Source: Bradyrhizobium rifense
GTDB taxonomy: Bacteria; Pseudomonadota; Alphaproteobacteria; Rhizobiales; Xanthobacteraceae
Direction of reading: 5' to 3'
Assembly (NCBI RefSeq): GCF_008123425.1
Contig: NZ_VSSS01000067.1
Span: forward strand, 186,001 to 250,000
DNA length: 64,000 nucleotides
Shown here piece after piece: positions 27,635 through 35,998 of this stretch (position 1 is its first letter; the number at the start of each line of letters is the position of its first letter). Made by a program: the position numbers and the translations under genes. The notes under the pieces are model-generated. The model was not told the origin of the DNA. It worked only from the letters and a program-made list of their open reading frames with translations, and did not search any database.

Positions 27635-27734
27635 CGTAGGGTGGGCAAAGCGAAGCGTGCCCACCATGTCTCTCCACATTTGAACATCGTTGGTGGGCAC
27701 GGCGCGCGAAGAGCGCGCCTTTGCCCACCCTACG
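27635..27734. repeat. 100-bp palindrome between convergent P450 and dehydrogenase genes
   Basis: The outer arms CGTAGGGTGGGCAAAG (27635-27650) and CTTTGCCCACCCTACG (27719-27734) are 16/16 complementary, and inner GTGCCCACC/GGTGGGCAC pairs as well. An unpaired central stretch lies between. It starts 10 bases after the P450 stop and ends 16 bases before the dehydrogenase stop. It shares the GTAGGGTGGG core with the hairpin at 4294-4321. Confidence 0.85.
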
Positions 27735-27750
27735 GCACCGTCTCTCGCCG

Positions 27751-28590
27751 CTACGCCCCCCCATCGAACGCCTTGCGCAGGGCGACATAGCCCTGCTGCT
27801 GCTGGCTCCAGTTGCGGCCGCCGGTGATGGCGCCGTCGATGACGAGGTCGTGGCCGTTGATGAAGCTGGATTCGTCGCTCGCCAAAAATACTGCGGCGTG
27901 GGCGATGTCGTCGGGGATGCCGGCGCGCGGAATCGGCTGTGCGGTCTTATAGACATTGCGCATCACCGCCGGCGTCTTCTCGGCGTCTTCCGTCGAGAGC
28001 CCCAGCGCCTTGCCAAAGATGCCGGTTGCGATCGCGCCGGGCGAGATCGAATTGACGCGCACATTGGACTCGCCGAGCTCCATCGCCACGCATTTGGTGA
28101 GATGGATCACCGCTGCCTTGGCCGCACCATACGCGACCGAGGAGGAGAAGCCGGCAAGACGGCCTGCAATGCTGCCATTGTTGATGATGCTGCCCGATCC
28201 CAGCTTCTTCATGTAGGGCGCAGCGTGCTTCATGCCGAGCATGACACTGCGCACCAGGGTCGCCATCGCCGCATCGAAGCGCTCGACCTCGAGGCCTTCG
28301 ATGCCGCCGGTCTGCGCCGGGCCGCCGGCATTGTTGAAGAGGCAGTCGATCCGGCCGAATTTTTCCACCGCGAGCGCAATCAGTGCCTGCATCTGCGCTT
28401 CGACAGTCACATCCGTCTGGCGGAAAACGCAGGAAGCGCCGAGCTGCTTCGCCAGCGCCTCGCCTTCCGGTATACGGCGGCCCGCGATCACAATTTTGGC
28501 ACCTTCGGCAACGAAGACTTCCGCGGTACGCAATCCGATCCCGCTCGTCGCACCCGTGATCACCGCAACCTTGCCGTCAAGCCTGCCCAT
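27751..28590 (-). CDS. Short-chain dehydrogenase/reductase
   Basis: 279 residues, classical SDR. The cofactor motif is TGATSGIG, with NNAG (LFNNAGGPAQ), the active-site Ser in NNGSIAGRLAG, YGAAKAA (the Tyr-x-x-x-Lys pair) and NSISPGAIATGIFG. The basic residue at the end of the second strand (AGRRIPEG) suggests NADP. It ends with an unusual glutamine run (WSQQQQGYVALRKAF). ATG at 28590 opens MGRLDGKVAVITG as usual for the family. It is divergent from the HWE kinase gene by 194 bases. Confidence 0.9.
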   Translation of the reverse strand: MGRLDGKVAVITGATSGIGLRTAEVFVAEGAKIVIAGRRIPEGEALAKQLGASCVFRQTDVTVEAQMQALIALAVEKFGRIDCLFNNAGGPAQTGGIEGLEVERFDAAMATLVRSVMLGMKHAAPYMKKLGSGSIINNGSIAGRLAGFSSSVAYGAAKAAVIHLTKCVAMELGESNVRVNSISPGAIATGIFGKALGLSTEDAEKTPAVMRNVYKTAQPIPRAGIPDDIAHAAVFLASDESSFINGHDLVIDGAITGGRNWSQQQQGYVALRKAFDGGA

Positions 28591-28784
28591 GGAATTTCCC
28601 CGATTTCGAATGATTTGAAGCCAAATGGCGGACACCGATCGATGACGTCACGACGACAATCGGCGCCGCAACAATCACTATTCCTGCCGGGTCCCGACAA
28701 GGCAAGCTTTGCTTGCGCATGCGAGATGCGTAACATCATGGCCCGTCTCTCGATTTTCGGACGTCTATCGCAACCGGGCTGCGC

Positions 28785-29750
28785 ATGGGGAAGCTGATCG
28801 ACGAATTCCGCAAAGGCTGGCAGGGCGTGGCACCGCCATCGCTCAGCCTGAGCATTGCGTTCGCGGTGGCCTGCGTGCTGGTCGCGACCCTGGCGCGATG
28901 GGGGCTCGCGCATGTGCGGCCCGACGTCTACTTCACGCCGTACTTTCCGGCGGTGTTCTTTGCTGCCGCCTTCGGAGGCTTGCGGATCGGCGTCGTGACG
29001 GCGCTGATCGGCGGCGTACTCGGTGTCGTCGTCAATTTCGGCGATGCCTTTGCCGATCGCGCGCGGTTCGCCCTGCTCACGCTCTATTGGGGCGTCTCCG
29101 CGCTGACCATCTGGGGTGTCGAGCATTATCGCACGATGCTGGCGGAGCAGCGCCGGATCTCCAAGCGCCTGATCGAGGAAGAAGACTATCGCAAGGTCCT
29201 GGTCGACGAGCTCCAGCACCGGCTGAAGAACAAGCTGTCGACCGTGCACGCCGTGCTGCACCAGGTGCTGCATGACCAACCGCAGGTCTGGGCCCGCATC
29301 GACCCGCGGCTGCGCTCGCTGGCCGCGACCGACGATTTGATCTCGCGGATCGATAAAGCGGGCTGCGACATCCGCGATCTCCTGATCTCCGAGCTCGGCC
29401 CTTACGGCCATGTCCGCTTTACACTCAACGGCGACCGGCTGTTCCTGCCGCCGAAGCTTGCGGTGACGCTGTCACTGATGTTTCACGAACTCGCCACCAA
29501 CGCCGGCAAATACGGCGCGTTTTCCTCACCGCGCGGATTGCTGCAGGTGTCATGGACCGTGAGCGACGATCGCCTGACCGTCACGTGGGACGAAACCGGA
29601 GGACCGAGCGTCGACAAGGTCTCGGAGCCCGGTTTCGGCACCAAGCTGCTGAAGTCGGCGTTATCCGCCTTCGACGGCAAGACCGAGGTTTCGTATTTGA
29701 AGACCGGGCTGCATTGCATCATGCAATGTCGCATTCCCAAGAGCGAGTGA
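28785..29750 (+). CDS. Sensor histidine kinase of the HWE/HisKA_2 type with DUF4118-like membrane domain
   Basis: 321 residues. The first 110 form a membrane domain of about four helices (LSIAFAVACVLVATLARWGLA, FFAAAFGGLRIGVVTALIGG, LLTLYWGVSALTIWG) resembling DUF4118. A short coiled linker leads to the HWE-type dimerisation box DELQHRLKNKLSTVHAVLHQ (His145), the N-box MFHELATNAGKYGAF and VTWDETGGP, GFGTKLL. No PAS or ligand domain is seen, so the membrane part may be the sensor. No response regulator is adjacent; HWE kinases often feed the general stress response (PhyR) or EAL/GGDEF proteins such as the next gene. Confidence 0.86.
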   Translation: MGKLIDEFRKGWQGVAPPSLSLSIAFAVACVLVATLARWGLAHVRPDVYFTPYFPAVFFAAAFGGLRIGVVTALIGGVLGVVVNFGDAFADRARFALLTLYWGVSALTIWGVEHYRTMLAEQRRISKRLIEEEDYRKVLVDELQHRLKNKLSTVHAVLHQVLHDQPQVWARIDPRLRSLAATDDLISRIDKAGCDIRDLLISELGPYGHVRFTLNGDRLFLPPKLAVTLSLMFHELATNAGKYGAFSSPRGLLQVSWTVSDDRLTVTWDETGGPSVDKVSEPGFGTKLLKSALSAFDGKTEVSYLKTGLHCIMQCRIPKSE

Positions 29751-29971
29751 TCGGCGAATAGCCGCAGCAAAAGCGAAACCGGATCGCGCGCCGCGCTCAC
29801 GCTTTCGCAAGCGCCGTTGACTTTCTGTTAATGACGATCGGCGGCGCGCCTCGCGACGCCACAAGTTTCTCCCAAAACACCCCCGTATTTCTGCGGACCC
29901 CTTAACCAAACCTAAGAGGGAACTGCGCATGATCGCGTGCATTGCAAAGGCGCGCTGAAACAACAAGATTC

Positions 29972-31714
29972 ATGAATTCTATGAACGACAATGCACATAA
30001 CGGCGCGAGTGAAGCTGAACTCGGATTTCTCAAGGAAATCGTTAGAATGCTGCCTGCCGGCCTGACCGTGCAGGACGCGCAAGGCAAGCTTCTCCTGGTT
30101 AACGATGTCGCGGCCGCCCAGCTCGGCATGGATGGCAGCTGCCCATCGCCCGACCTCGCGCAGCGCCGCGAAGCCTGCGAGCGCGCGCTGAGGGCCGGAC
30201 ACCCCGTCACCTCCGAAGAAGCGCTCCAGGACGGCGCCGCACGCCAGGTGCTGCTGACGACCCATCGGCCGGTCCAGCTCGCCGGCCGCGAGCTCTTGAT
30301 CTCGGCCTCGGCCGATATCACCGAGCAGAAGAATTTCGAGGACCAGCTGTTTCGCTCGGCCTATTTCGACGAGCTGACCGGGCTGCCCTCGCGGCGTGTG
30401 ATCGAGCATCGCGCCAACAGCCTGCTCGCAGGCGATCGCGGTGAGCGTTTTGCACTCGCCTTTCTCGACGTCGACAATTTCAAGCACATCAACGACTATT
30501 ACGGCCACACCGTCGGCGACGCGCTGCTGGTCGAGCTGTCGAAGCGGCTCGGCCGCGACCTGCGCGAATCCGACATGCTGTCGCGCATCTCCGGCGACGA
30601 ATTCCTGCTGCTGCTCTCGCCGATCCGGAGCCAGGAAGAGGTCGCCGAATTCATGCAATCGATGCTGGAGCGGCTGACCGCGCCGTTCTTCATCGACAAT
30701 TCGGAAGTCTTCGCCTCGACCTCCGTCGGCGTCAGCCTCTATCCCGATCATGGCCGCAGCTTCGAGACGCTACGCCAGAACGCCGACATCGCGATGTACC
30801 GCATCAAGAACAACGGCAAGGGGTCCGCCGCCTTCTTCGATGCCGGCATGGAGCGCGAGGCACTGGCGCGGATGAAGATCGAGCAGTCGCTGCGGCTCGC
30901 GATTCTCGAAAAGCGCTTCTGCTGCGCCTTCCAGTCCAAGGTTGATATCCGCACCCAGGCCGTGACGGGCATCGAGGCGCTGGTGCGCCTGCGCGACGAC
31001 GAGGGCGTGATCCAGGCGCCGGGCTCATTCATCAACCTCGCAAGCGAGCTCGGGCTGATCGACGAGCTGACCCATCTCGTGCTGGCCGAGATCGTCAAGT
31101 CGATCGACCTGATCAACGACACGTTCGGTGCGGAAGCCTCCATCAGCATCAACGTCGCCGCCAAGCAGGCCGGCAAGCCAGAGTTCATGCGCAGCTTTGC
31201 GCAGGCGCTTGACGACACCGGCTTTCCCCAGCGCTTCATGATCGAGGTGACGGAAGACGCCTTCGTCGCCGAGAGTCATTTCCAGTCGGAAATCCTGCCG
31301 ATGTTCCGCAAGCTCGGCGTCGGCATCTCGATCGACGATTTCGGCACCGGCTATTCGTCGCTGTCGGCGCTCGCCGACATCACCGCCGACGAGATCAAGA
31401 TCGACCGCTCCTTCATCACCGACATCCATAAGCGCCCGCGCAGCCAGGGCATCTTGCGCGCGATCGAATCCTTGAGCGAAGCGCTGGGCATGACGGTGAT
31501 CGCCGAAGGCCTCGAATCCTACGAGGAGCTCGCCTACCTCCAGGCCGCGACCAAGATCCGCTACGCGCAGGGCTATTATTTCGCCCGCCCGATCTTCCTG
31601 GAGGAGCTGAAGCTCGCCACGCCTGCCTCGAGCGAATCCCGCGCCAGCGTCTCCGCCCGCCCGATGCAGCAGAACCGCCAGGGCTATTCGCGGGCGAGCG
31701 GGTATCGGCGGTAG
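29972..31714 (+). CDS. PAS-GGDEF-EAL cyclic-di-GMP protein
   Basis: 580 residues, soluble. A small PAS-like sensor (EIVRMLPAGLTVQDAQGKLLLVND) is followed by a GGDEF domain with the variant active site ISGDEFLLLL and an intact inhibitory site RESD five residues before it. An EAL domain follows with GIEALVRL, IEVTEDAF, IDDFGTGYSSL, IKIDRSF and VIAEGLES, so phosphodiesterase residues are complete. The balance between synthesis and breakdown of c-di-GMP cannot be told from sequence; the first G of GGDEF is replaced by S. ATG at 29972 or 29981. It follows the HWE kinase by about 220 bases, in which no gene is seen. Confidence 0.88.
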   Translation: MNSMNDNAHNGASEAELGFLKEIVRMLPAGLTVQDAQGKLLLVNDVAAAQLGMDGSCPSPDLAQRREACERALRAGHPVTSEEALQDGAARQVLLTTHRPVQLAGRELLISASADITEQKNFEDQLFRSAYFDELTGLPSRRVIEHRANSLLAGDRGERFALAFLDVDNFKHINDYYGHTVGDALLVELSKRLGRDLRESDMLSRISGDEFLLLLSPIRSQEEVAEFMQSMLERLTAPFFIDNSEVFASTSVGVSLYPDHGRSFETLRQNADIAMYRIKNNGKGSAAFFDAGMEREALARMKIEQSLRLAILEKRFCCAFQSKVDIRTQAVTGIEALVRLRDDEGVIQAPGSFINLASELGLIDELTHLVLAEIVKSIDLINDTFGAEASISINVAAKQAGKPEFMRSFAQALDDTGFPQRFMIEVTEDAFVAESHFQSEILPMFRKLGVGISIDDFGTGYSSLSALADITADEIKIDRSFITDIHKRPRSQGILRAIESLSEALGMTVIAEGLESYEELAYLQAATKIRYAQGYYFARPIFLEELKLATPASSESRASVSARPMQQNRQGYSRASGYRR

Positions 31715-31749
31715 GGGCGTCTTCCTCGATCACGCGTCAGCTGATCGTT

Positions 31750-31883
31750 CCGTCATCCTGAGGTGCGAGGCCCGCGATGCGAAGCATCGTGGGCAGAGCC
31801 TCGAAGGATGAACGGCCGAGCTGTCTGCCGGGCCCGTCGCCCTTCGAGGCCTACGCTACGCTCCGGCACCTCTGGGTGACGGG
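31750..31883. repeat. Long intergenic palindrome, CCTGAGGTG/CACCTCTGG variant
   Basis: CCGTCATCCTGAGGTGC (31750-31766) faces GCACCTCTGGGTGACGGG (31866-31883), with CCTCGAAGG and CCTTCGAGG inside. It is the third copy of the family at 5749 and 15205. The 428-base interval between the EAL gene and the next start (31715-32142) otherwise shows no gene; its second half should contain the promoter of the transporter operon. Confidence 0.72.
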
Positions 31884-32142
31884 AGATAAATCGCGGGCGA
31901 GCAGGTATCGGCGGTGGGGGCTCGCGCCTTCACCTTTAATTTGCAAAGCCAGAGCGACCCGATCCAAGGGTGACATCAACGCTTGTGCCTGCCGATTTCT
32001 TCGGCAGCCGCAATCCGTTGCGGGCGCGTCAAGGCAGTGTCACACAAGCTCGTCGCAAGCACCGCCGGAAGGTGGAATTGCAATGTTCGCACCGTTGTGC
32101 AAATCGCTGTTGCTCAAGATAGTTGAACAGGGAGGGACCATC

Positions 32143-33327
32143 GTGCGTCGATCACTCATTCTCACAGCAGCCGTCCTCGGCTTGGCAGCGAGCACCTCCG
32201 CACACGCAGACGATCTCAAGGTCGCGCTGATCTACGGCAAGACCGGCCCGCTGGAAGCCTATGCCAAGCAGACCGAGACCGGCCTGCAGATGGGCTTTGA
32301 ATACGCCACCAAGGGCACGATGATGCTCGACGGCCGCAAGATCGTCATCATCACCAAGGACGACCAGGGCAAGCCGGACCTGTCGAAGGCCGCGCTCGCG
32401 GAAGCCTATCAGGACGACAAGGCCGACATCGCGATCGGCACGACCTCGTCGGCCGCGGCACTGGCCATTCTCCCCGTCGCCGAGGAAAACAAGAAGATCC
32501 TGATCGTCGAGCCCGCAGTCGCGGACCAGATTACCGGCGAGAAGTGGAATCGCTACATCTTCCGCACCGGGCGCAATTCGTCGCAGGACGCGATCTCGAA
32601 CGCGGTCGCGATCGGCAAGCAGGGCGTGACCGTGGCCACGCTGGCGCAGGATAACGCCTTCGGCCGCGACGGCGTTGCCGCTTTCAGGGAAGCGCTCGCC
32701 AAGACCGGCGCGACGCTCGCGACCGAGGAATATGCACCCGCCAACACGACCGACTTCACCGCCATCGCGCAGCGCCTGTTCGACGCGCTGAAGGACAAGC
32801 CAGGCCGCAAGATCATCTGGATGATCTGGGCCGGCGCCGGCAACCCGCCGTCCAAGCTTCAGGACATGGATCCGAAGCGCTACGGCATCGAGCTCTCCAC
32901 CGGCGGCAACATCCTGCCGGCGCTCGCGGCCTATAAGGGCATGCCGGGCATGGAAGGCGCGACCTATTACTACTACGACATTCCGAAGAACCCGGTGAAC
33001 GACTGGCTCGTCGCCGAGCACCAGAAGCGCTTCAACGCGCCGCCGGACTTCTTCACCGCAGGTGGCTTTGCCGCCGCGATGTCGGTCGTCGCCGCCGTCA
33101 CCAAGGCGAAGTCGACCGACACCGAGAAGCTGATCACGGCGATGGAAGGCCTGGAGTTCGACACGCCGAAGGGCAAGATGGTGTTTCGCAAGGAGGACCA
33201 TCAGGCGCTGCAGAGCATGTATCACTTCAAGGTCAAGGTCGATCCGAACGTCGCCTGGGCCGTGCTCGAACCGGTGCGCGAGCTGAAGATCGAGGACATG
33301 GACGTTCCGATCAAGAACAAGCGCTGA
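32143..33327 (+). CDS. ABC transporter substrate-binding protein of the liv-type operon
   Basis: 394 residues from a GTG start, with GGAGGG at 32131-32136 six bases upstream and a standard signal peptide ending TSAHA before DDLKVALIYGKTGPLEAY. An ATG 20 codons upstream would spoil the signal peptide and lacks such a site. The fold is the Leu/Ile/Val-receptor type. Downstream are two ATPases and two permeases in overlapping order, so this is the receptor of a complete transporter. A stem-loop-rich repeat separates it from the ATPase gene. The ligand is unknown: branched-chain amino acids, amides or aromatic acids. Confidence 0.9.
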   Translation: MRRSLILTAAVLGLAASTSAHADDLKVALIYGKTGPLEAYAKQTETGLQMGFEYATKGTMMLDGRKIVIITKDDQGKPDLSKAALAEAYQDDKADIAIGTTSSAAALAILPVAEENKKILIVEPAVADQITGEKWNRYIFRTGRNSSQDAISNAVAIGKQGVTVATLAQDNAFGRDGVAAFREALAKTGATLATEEYAPANTTDFTAIAQRLFDALKDKPGRKIIWMIWAGAGNPPSKLQDMDPKRYGIELSTGGNILPALAAYKGMPGMEGATYYYYDIPKNPVNDWLVAEHQKRFNAPPDFFTAGGFAAAMSVVAAVTKAKSTDTEKLITAMEGLEFDTPKGKMVFRKEDHQALQSMYHFKVKVDPNVAWAVLEPVRELKIEDMDVPIKNKR

Positions 33328-33341
33328 GCTTTCTTGCTTCA

Positions 33342-33445
33342 CCTCCCCCGCTTGCGGGGGAGGCCGGGAGAGGGTTTTGTCCTCTTGGGGGTTCTCGCCT
33401 GTGGAGGCACCCCCACCCCAGCCCTCCCCCGCAAGCGGGAGAGGG
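33342..33445. repeat. CTCCCCCGC-rich inverted repeat between receptor and ATPase genes
   Basis: CTCCCCCGCTTGCGGGGGAG (33342-33361) is itself a hairpin, and CCCTCCCCCGCAAGCGGGAGAGGG (33422-33445) repeats and complements it. It falls inside the operon, 14 bases after the receptor stop. Such elements commonly protect the upstream message and lower downstream expression, as in other binding-protein operons; that role here is inferred. Confidence 0.7.
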
Positions 33446-33495
33446 AGCGCAGCGTGATCGCGGAAACATTCTCCTCTCATCATTTTACCAAACCA

Positions 33496-34272
33496 ATGAC
33501 GCTGACTCTCGAAACCCGCGACCTCACCATCCGCTTCGGCGGCCACGTCGCGGTCAACAACGTCACCTGCACGTTTCGCCCGGGCGAGCTCACCGCCATT
33601 GTCGGGCCGAACGGCGCCGGCAAGACCACTTATTTCAACCTGATCTCGGGTCAGCTGCGTGCTTCCAGCGGCAACATCCTGTTCGACGGCACCGACATCA
33701 CGGGGCACTCCGCACCGCTGCGGACCCGTGCGGGTCTCGGACGCGCCTTCCAGCTCACCAATCTCTTCCCGAACCTGTCCGTGGAAGAGAACGTCCGCCT
33801 CGCGGTGCAGGCGGCCAGCGGTACGCATTACGACATGCTGCGGCCCTGGATGGTGCGGCGCGATCTGATCGCGCGCGCCGATGGCATCCTCGACCAGGTC
33901 GCGCTCGGCAATCGCCGCGGCGTGGCCGCGACCGCGCTGTCGCATGGCGACCAGCGCAAGCTCGAGGTCGCGCTGATGATCGCGCTCGAACCAAAAGTCT
34001 TCATGTTCGACGAGCCGACCGCGGGCATGAGCATCGACGAGGTGCCGGTCGTGCTGAACCTGATCGCGCAGCTGAAGCAGGACAAGAGCAAGATCATCCT
34101 GCTGGTCGAGCACAAGATGGAGGTGGTGCGCTCGCTCGCCGATCGCATTATCGTGCTGCATAACGGGCAACTTGTTGCAGATGGCCCGCCGGCCGAGGTG
34201 ATCGCTTCGCCGATCGTGCAGGAAGCCTATCTCGGCGTCGCACCCAGGAAAGTTGCCGAGGGTGCCGCATGA
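33496..34272 (+). CDS. livG: Branched-chain amino-acid-type ABC transporter ATPase, LivG-like
   Basis: 258 residues. Walker A GPNGAGKTTYFNLISG, the LivG-type Q-loop region GRAFQLTNLFPNLSV, Walker B VFMFDEPTAGM and the switch His in ILLVEHKM are complete. The usual LSGGQ signature is replaced by LSHGDQRKLEVAL, as commonly seen in LivG. ATG at 33496 follows the intergenic repeat by 50 bases with a weak ribosome binding site. It overlaps the next gene by 4 bases (ATGA). The symbol is given by family; the substrate may not be a branched-chain amino acid. Confidence 0.9.
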   Translation: MTLTLETRDLTIRFGGHVAVNNVTCTFRPGELTAIVGPNGAGKTTYFNLISGQLRASSGNILFDGTDITGHSAPLRTRAGLGRAFQLTNLFPNLSVEENVRLAVQAASGTHYDMLRPWMVRRDLIARADGILDQVALGNRRGVAATALSHGDQRKLEVALMIALEPKVFMFDEPTAGMSIDEVPVVLNLIAQLKQDKSKIILLVEHKMEVVRSLADRIIVLHNGQLVADGPPAEVIASPIVQEAYLGVAPRKVAEGAA

Positions 34273-34991
34273 CCGATCTGCTCAAACTCTCCGGCGTGCA
34301 CACCCATATCGGCCGCTATCACATTCTCCAGGGCATCGACCTCGCCGCCCCGCAGGGGCAGGTCACGATGCTGCTCGGCCGCAACGGCGCCGGCAAGACC
34401 ACGACGCTGCGCACCATCATGGGCCTGTGGCCGGCCTCTTCCGGCGAGATCACGCTCGGCGGCGAGCGCATCGAGAGTCGCGCCACGCCCGACATCGCAC
34501 AACGCGGCGTCAGCTACGTGCCGGAGAGCATGGCGGTGTTCTCAGATCTGACCGTGAAAGAAAATCTGGTCCTCGCCGCTCGCGACGGGCCGATGGACGA
34601 CAAGCAGCTGGAATGGATCTTTGGCTTCTTCCCGGCGCTGCGCCGATTCTGGCTGTCGCGCGCGGGAAGCCTCTCGGGCGGACAGAAGCAGATGTTGTCG
34701 ATCGCGCGCGCGATCATCGAGCCGCGCAAGCTCTTGCTGATCGATGAGCCGACCAAGGGGCTGGCGCCCGCCATCGTGATGGCGCTGATCGAGTGCCTGA
34801 AGGAGATCAAGCGCAAGGGTGCGACGATCCTGCTGGTCGAACAGAATTTCTTTGCCGCCCGCGAGCTCGGTGACAACGTGCTGGTGATGGACAACGGCAC
34901 CATCGTCCACCGCGGCGAGATGGCGGCCTTGGCCTCTGACGTGCCGCTGCAGGAGCGGCTGCTCGGCCTGAGCCTGGAGGCGCATCAGTGA
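34269..34991 (+). CDS. livF: Branched-chain amino-acid-type ABC transporter ATPase, LivF-like
   Basis: 240 residues. Walker A GRNGAGKTTTLRTIMG, signature LSGGQKQMLSIARAI, Walker B LLLIDEPTKGLAP and the H-loop region ILLVEQNFF, where Gln replaces the usual His as is usual for LivF. GVSYVPESMAVFSDLTV is the typical Q-loop/LivF segment. It starts in an ATGA overlap with livG and ends in a GTGA overlap with livH, showing tight translational coupling. It forms a heterodimer with LivG on the cytoplasmic side. Confidence 0.9.
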   Translation: MTDLLKLSGVHTHIGRYHILQGIDLAAPQGQVTMLLGRNGAGKTTTLRTIMGLWPASSGEITLGGERIESRATPDIAQRGVSYVPESMAVFSDLTVKENLVLAARDGPMDDKQLEWIFGFFPALRRFWLSRAGSLSGGQKQMLSIARAIIEPRKLLLIDEPTKGLAPAIVMALIECLKEIKRKGATILLVEQNFFAARELGDNVLVMDNGTIVHRGEMAALASDVPLQERLLGLSLEAHQ

Positions 34992-35998
34992 CTGAACTCG
35001 CCGCAACCGATCCGCTGCCCAAGCCGAAGCGCGACATCGCGCCGATCCTGCTGCCGATCGCGCTCGCGCTTGTCACGATCCCCCTGATCGGCTCGCCCTC
35101 AACCTGGCTGACGCTGACCGCGGCAAGCCTCGCGATGGGTATGATGATCTTCATCATGGCCTCTGGCTTGACGCTGGTGTTCGGCCTGATGGACGTGCTG
35201 AATTTCGGCCACGGCGCCTTCATCGCAGTCGGCGCCTACATCGCAACGCTGGTATTCGCGCCGTTCGCAGCCTCCGTGCAGGCGGATTCGCTCTGGGTGA
35301 ACCTTGCGGTGCTGGCGCCCGCGGCGCTGCTGTCGATGGCGGTATCCGGCGCGCTCGGCCTGGTCGTCGAGCGCGTGCTGATCCTTCCTGTGTACGGCCA
35401 GCATCTGAAGCAGATCCTGATGACGACAGGCGGTCTCATTGTCGCAGAACAGACGCTCTATGCGCTGTGGGGACCGCAGATCATCCCGATGCCGCTGCCG
35501 ACCTCGCTGCGCGGCTCTTTCATCCTTGGTGACGTCGCGATCGCGAAATACCGCGTGCTGGCGACGCTGATCGGGCTTGCCGTGTTCATCGCGATCCAGC
35601 TCGTGCTCAACCGCACCAAGCTCGGCCTGCTGATCCGCGCGGGCGTCGAGAACCGCGAGATGGTCGAGGCGCTCGGTTATCGCATCCGCCGCCTGTTCCT
35701 CGGCGTGTTCATGACGGGCTCGGCGCTGGCCGGCCTCGGCGGCGTGATGTGGGCGCTCTATCGCGAGCAGGTCCACGCCTCCATGAGCGACGAGCTTACG
35801 GTCTTGATTTTCGTCGTCGTCATCATCGGCGGGCTCGGATCGATCGGCGGCTGCTTCATCGGCGCGATCCTGGTGGCCTTGGTCGCCAATTACGGCGGCT
35901 TCCTGGTGCCGAAACTCGCCCTCGTCTCCAACATCCTGCTGATGGTCGCCATTCTGATGTGGCGGCCGCGCGGCCTCTATGCGGTGACCAGCCGATGA
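34988..35998 (+). CDS. livH: ABC transporter permease, LivH-like
   Basis: 336 residues from a GTG that overlaps the livF stop (GTGA). About eight hydrophobic segments; the family signature is FGLMDVLNFGHGAFIAVGAYI near the start and GVENREMVEALGYRIRRLFLGVF (EAA-like loop) before IIGGLGSIGGCFIGAILV. It pairs with LivM to form the inner-membrane channel. A 35-residue cytoplasmic tail precedes the first helix. Confidence 0.9.
   Translation: MTELAATDPLPKPKRDIAPILLPIALALVTIPLIGSPSTWLTLTAASLAMGMMIFIMASGLTLVFGLMDVLNFGHGAFIAVGAYIATLVFAPFAASVQADSLWVNLAVLAPAALLSMAVSGALGLVVERVLILPVYGQHLKQILMTTGGLIVAEQTLYALWGPQIIPMPLPTSLRGSFILGDVAIAKYRVLATLIGLAVFIAIQLVLNRTKLGLLIRAGVENREMVEALGYRIRRLFLGVFMTGSALAGLGGVMWALYREQVHASMSDELTVLIFVVVIIGGLGSIGGCFIGAILVALVANYGGFLVPKLALVSNILLMVAILMWRPRGLYAVTSR

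Noticed and set aside
28590..28784. Extra N-terminal codons of the dehydrogenase
   Set aside because: ATG 28590 gives the standard MGRLDGKVAVITG start; the preceding 15 codons add nothing recognisable.
32152..34170. 672-codon minus-strand frame
   Set aside because: Antisense to the receptor and LivG genes, which have clear signals and motifs; it also reads through an intergenic palindrome, so it is not a gene.
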